From assembly GCA_020850415.1 (NCBI GenBank), contig JADZER010000059.1:1-64000 (forward strand): DNA of 64,000 nucleotides, written 5' to 3'. Each line of letters opens with the position of its first letter. The stretch's first letter is position 1. The notes beneath the pieces are model-generated. The model did no database searches and was not told the origin of the DNA. It worked only from the letters and a program-made list of their open reading frames with translations. A program made the position numbers and the translations under genes. The stretch comes from Phycisphaerales bacterium. GTDB lineage: Bacteria; Planctomycetota; Phycisphaerae; Phycisphaerales; UBA1924. This document shows positions 62,271-64,000 of the stretch, piece by piece.

Positions 62271-63791
62271 GTGACCCAAGCCCCAGACTCGACGCCATCC
62301 GAAGCCGGGACTCCGCGCCCGAGCACCGGGCGTCGCGTCCGGTGGTGGGAATCCCCGGTCGTCATCCCCGTGCTCGCCGCGGCTGTGGCGCTCGGGGGGG
62401 TCGGGTGGCTCGGGCACTACCAGGCGCAGGGGGAGCTTGCGGGGCTGCTCCAGAGCCGCGGGGTACCAATTGCGGATGAACTAATCCTCCCTTTGGCGGC
62501 GGGGCTGGGGCTGGTTGTGGTCTGGGCGGCGGGCCTGGCGGCGGGCGGGCGGCACCGGGTGCTGCTCAAGATCCGGCGTTCGCTGCGGCTGTTTGCCGGG
62601 GGGGAGCGGTGCACGGATGTGCTCCGGGTTTCGGAGGACGGCGTGGCGGCCGAGGCCTGGAACCAGGTGCTGGCCTGGAGCGAGGGGCAGGCGGAGACGG
62701 GCGCGGCGGTCGCGCTGCTCCGGGACGCCGGTTCCGCGGGGTCGCAGGGCTCGGACCGGGCGGCGGACGGGCTGTGGCACGGGGTCATCATCGTGGACGA
62801 GCAGCAGATCATCCGCTACGCCAACGGGGCGGCGGCGGTCTTCCTGCGCCAGCGTCGCGACGCGCTCCCCGGGATCGACATCCGGCGCGTCGTGAGCGAC
62901 CCGGTGGTGCTGGAGTCTGTCGGCGCCGCCGCGCAGACGGGCTCGAGACAGAAGCGCGTGCTCGATGTCGGCGACGCCAGGTCGGAGGACGCGAGCGTGC
63001 TCCGGTACAGCGTCCGTGGGATCGGGCAGCGACACGACCGGTCCGTGCTCATCGTGATCGAGGATGTGACCCAGCAGCGGATCGCCGACGCCGTGCAGCA
63101 CGCGTTCGTGGCGCAGGCGACCCACGAGCTGCGCACGCCGCTGACGAACATGCGGCTCTATCTGGAGCAGCTGCTGGAGGAGGGGCTGAGCGCGGAGGAG
63201 CGCGGCACGGCGCTGAATGTCATCAACCAGGAGATCACCCGCCTGGACCATATCGTGGGGGACATGCTCTCCATCGCCGAGGTGCAGGCGGGCGGGCTGT
63301 CGGCGAAGCGCGGCGAGGTCCGGCTGGAGCAGATGTTCGAGGCGCTCCGGGACGACTACGCCGAGTCGGCCCGCAAGAAGGGCGTCGACCTTTCGTTCCA
63401 TCTGCCGCCGAAGTTCCCGGTCATCCAGGGCGACCGCGACAAGATCGGGATCGTGCTGCACAACCTCCTGGGCAACGCGGTCAAGTACACGCCCTCCGGC
63501 GGGACGGTCCGCGTGACCGTGCGGGAGGAGGGCGACCGGCTCGTGACCGATGTGACCGACACCGGGATCGGCATCGGCGAGGATGACGCCGGGCGAATCT
63601 TCGAGAGGTTCACCCGGGGCCAGGACCCCCGAGCGCTCCAGCAGACCGGCACGGGCCTTGGCCTGGCGCTCGCGCGGGACATCGCCCGCATGCACGAGGG
63701 CGACATCATCCTGCACTCGGAGCTCAATGTCGGCAGCACCTTCTCATTCTGGCTCCCCCTCGGGAGCCAGGCCACCGCTCGGGCGGCGTAA
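62271..63791 (+). CDS. Membrane sensor histidine kinase with PAS domain (PhoR-like)
   Basis: The 506-residue kinase has two transmembrane helices (about residues 27-45 and 65-83), a HAMP-like linker, and a PAS domain (GLWHGVIIVDEQQIIRYANG). HisKA carries the H-box QATHELRTPLTNMRLYLEQL (His285). The HATPase has NLLGNAVKYTPSGG, DTGIGIGEDDAGRIFERF and GTGLGLALARDIARMH. It would phosphorylate a response regulator not seen in this window. A GGAGG site 8 nt before the GTG at 62271 decides the start. The STAS gene follows 12 nt after the stop, so the two are probably one operon continuing past the right edge. Confidence 0.93.
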   Translation: MTQAPDSTPSEAGTPRPSTGRRVRWWESPVVIPVLAAAVALGGVGWLGHYQAQGELAGLLQSRGVPIADELILPLAAGLGLVVVWAAGLAAGGRHRVLLKIRRSLRLFAGGERCTDVLRVSEDGVAAEAWNQVLAWSEGQAETGAAVALLRDAGSAGSQGSDRAADGLWHGVIIVDEQQIIRYANGAAAVFLRQRRDALPGIDIRRVVSDPVVLESVGAAAQTGSRQKRVLDVGDARSEDASVLRYSVRGIGQRHDRSVLIVIEDVTQQRIADAVQHAFVAQATHELRTPLTNMRLYLEQLLEEGLSAEERGTALNVINQEITRLDHIVGDMLSIAEVQAGGLSAKRGEVRLEQMFEALRDDYAESARKKGVDLSFHLPPKFPVIQGDRDKIGIVLHNLLGNAVKYTPSGGTVRVTVREEGDRLVTDVTDTGIGIGEDDAGRIFERFTRGQDPRALQQTGTGLGLALARDIARMHEGDIILHSELNVGSTFSFWLPLGSQATARAA

Positions 63792-63803
63792 CGGGGTCCC
63801 ACG

Positions 63804-64000
63804 ATGCAGATCGAGACCGAACGCCAGGGCGCTGTGACGGTGCTCACCCCGCGGGGGCCGGTGGTCGCCGAGGACGCGGACGCGCTGCGCGCCCAGGGCT
63901 CCAGGGCGATCGCAGAGTCGATGGGGCGGATGGTCATCAACGCGTCGGCGGTGGTGTATGTGGACAGCAGGGGGATCGAGGCGCTGCTCGATCTCGCCGA
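63804..64000 (+). CDS. STAS-domain protein (anti-sigma factor antagonist-like), partial
   Basis: Cut off by the right edge after 65 codons. MQIETERQGAVTVLTPRGPV and the segment VYVDSRGIEALLDLA match the STAS fold. DSRGIEAL is the conserved loop in which the Ser is phosphorylated in SpoIIAA/RsbV-type antagonists. It probably relays a signal by partner switching, in the same operon as the upstream histidine kinase. Confidence 0.85.
   Translation, partial: MQIETERQGAVTVLTPRGPVVAEDADALRAQGSRAIAESMGRMVINASAVVYVDSRGIEALLDLA

Noticed and set aside
1..64000. tRNA, rRNA, CRISPR arrays, insertion sequences, phage or plasmid genes
   Set aside because: I looked through the gaps on both strands and saw no cloverleaf-like sequence, regular spaced repeats, transposase, integrase or replication gene; short tRNAs could still be missed by eye.

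Overview
The window is a very G+C-rich (roughly 70 %) chromosomal segment that reads as Planctomycetota, most likely class Phycisphaerae. The pointers are three secreted proteins ending in 'NTQDFL'-type dockerin repeats, a DUF1559-like pseudopilin with an H-X9-DG tail, an exported protein with a short PEP-CTERM-like tail, TAT-exported GH116 glycosidases, GH172 and GH38-like enzymes, and the dispersed repeat 'ccctcgctggcgcttcgggct' near the left edge. I saw no tRNA, rRNA, CRISPR array, insertion sequence or integrase; genes are densely packed on both strands.

Layout. 1-5170: left-edge partial HTH-like gene with a promoter/operator, a PLP aminotransferase, and rpsO-pnp with clear terminators. 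5176-9142: cold-shock protein with a long leader, a histidine kinase, a small lipoprotein, a sugar isomerase-like TIM barrel and queG. 9139-12984: membrane protein, an exported pyroglutamyl-peptidase-like protein with Ser replacing the catalytic Cys, a hot-dog thioesterase-like protein and an MBL hydrolase. 13006-23608: two GH43 enzymes around a GNAT acetyltransferase, a 3-hydroxyacyl-CoA dehydrogenase, a sugar ABC binding protein and permease without ATPase, a pseudopilin and a secreted dockerin protein. 23630-29477: hrpA followed by an orphan adenine-type DNA methyltransferase. 29509-42998: a carbohydrate block (GH172, GH38-like, ribokinase, Gfo/Idh/MocA oxidoreductase, two tandem GH116). 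43118-48105: a four-gene type-VII-secretion-like cassette (two WXG100-like proteins, a coiled-coil protein, an FtsK/EssC-like ATPase). 48154-52554: a 14-repeat LVIVD protein of visibly lower G+C and a clan GH-D-like glycosidase. 52635-53993: a small conserved protein and ispH. 54089-58906: SGNH/TPR protein, carbamoyltransferase, SxtJ-like and DUF5989 proteins. 58959-64000: CDF transporter, choice-of-anchor-B dockerin protein, sensor kinase and a partial STAS protein.

The main functional theme is glycan degradation: seven glycosidase-family proteins, most with export signals, plus sugar uptake and sugar-phosphate enzymes. The two systems most worth follow-up are the compact T7SS-like cassette and the carbamoyltransferase/SGNH/SxtJ/DUF5989 cassette.

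The most surprising signal is at the DNA level. The tetranucleotide ACGT is almost absent: reading by eye I found only three copies in 64 kb, all inside 49671-49856 of the low-G+C LVIVD gene. Codon choice shifts systematically to avoid it (Asp-Val is written GAT-GTN although GAC is otherwise preferred). This suggests a genome-wide ACGT-directed methylation or restriction pressure, with the LVIVD gene a recent arrival.
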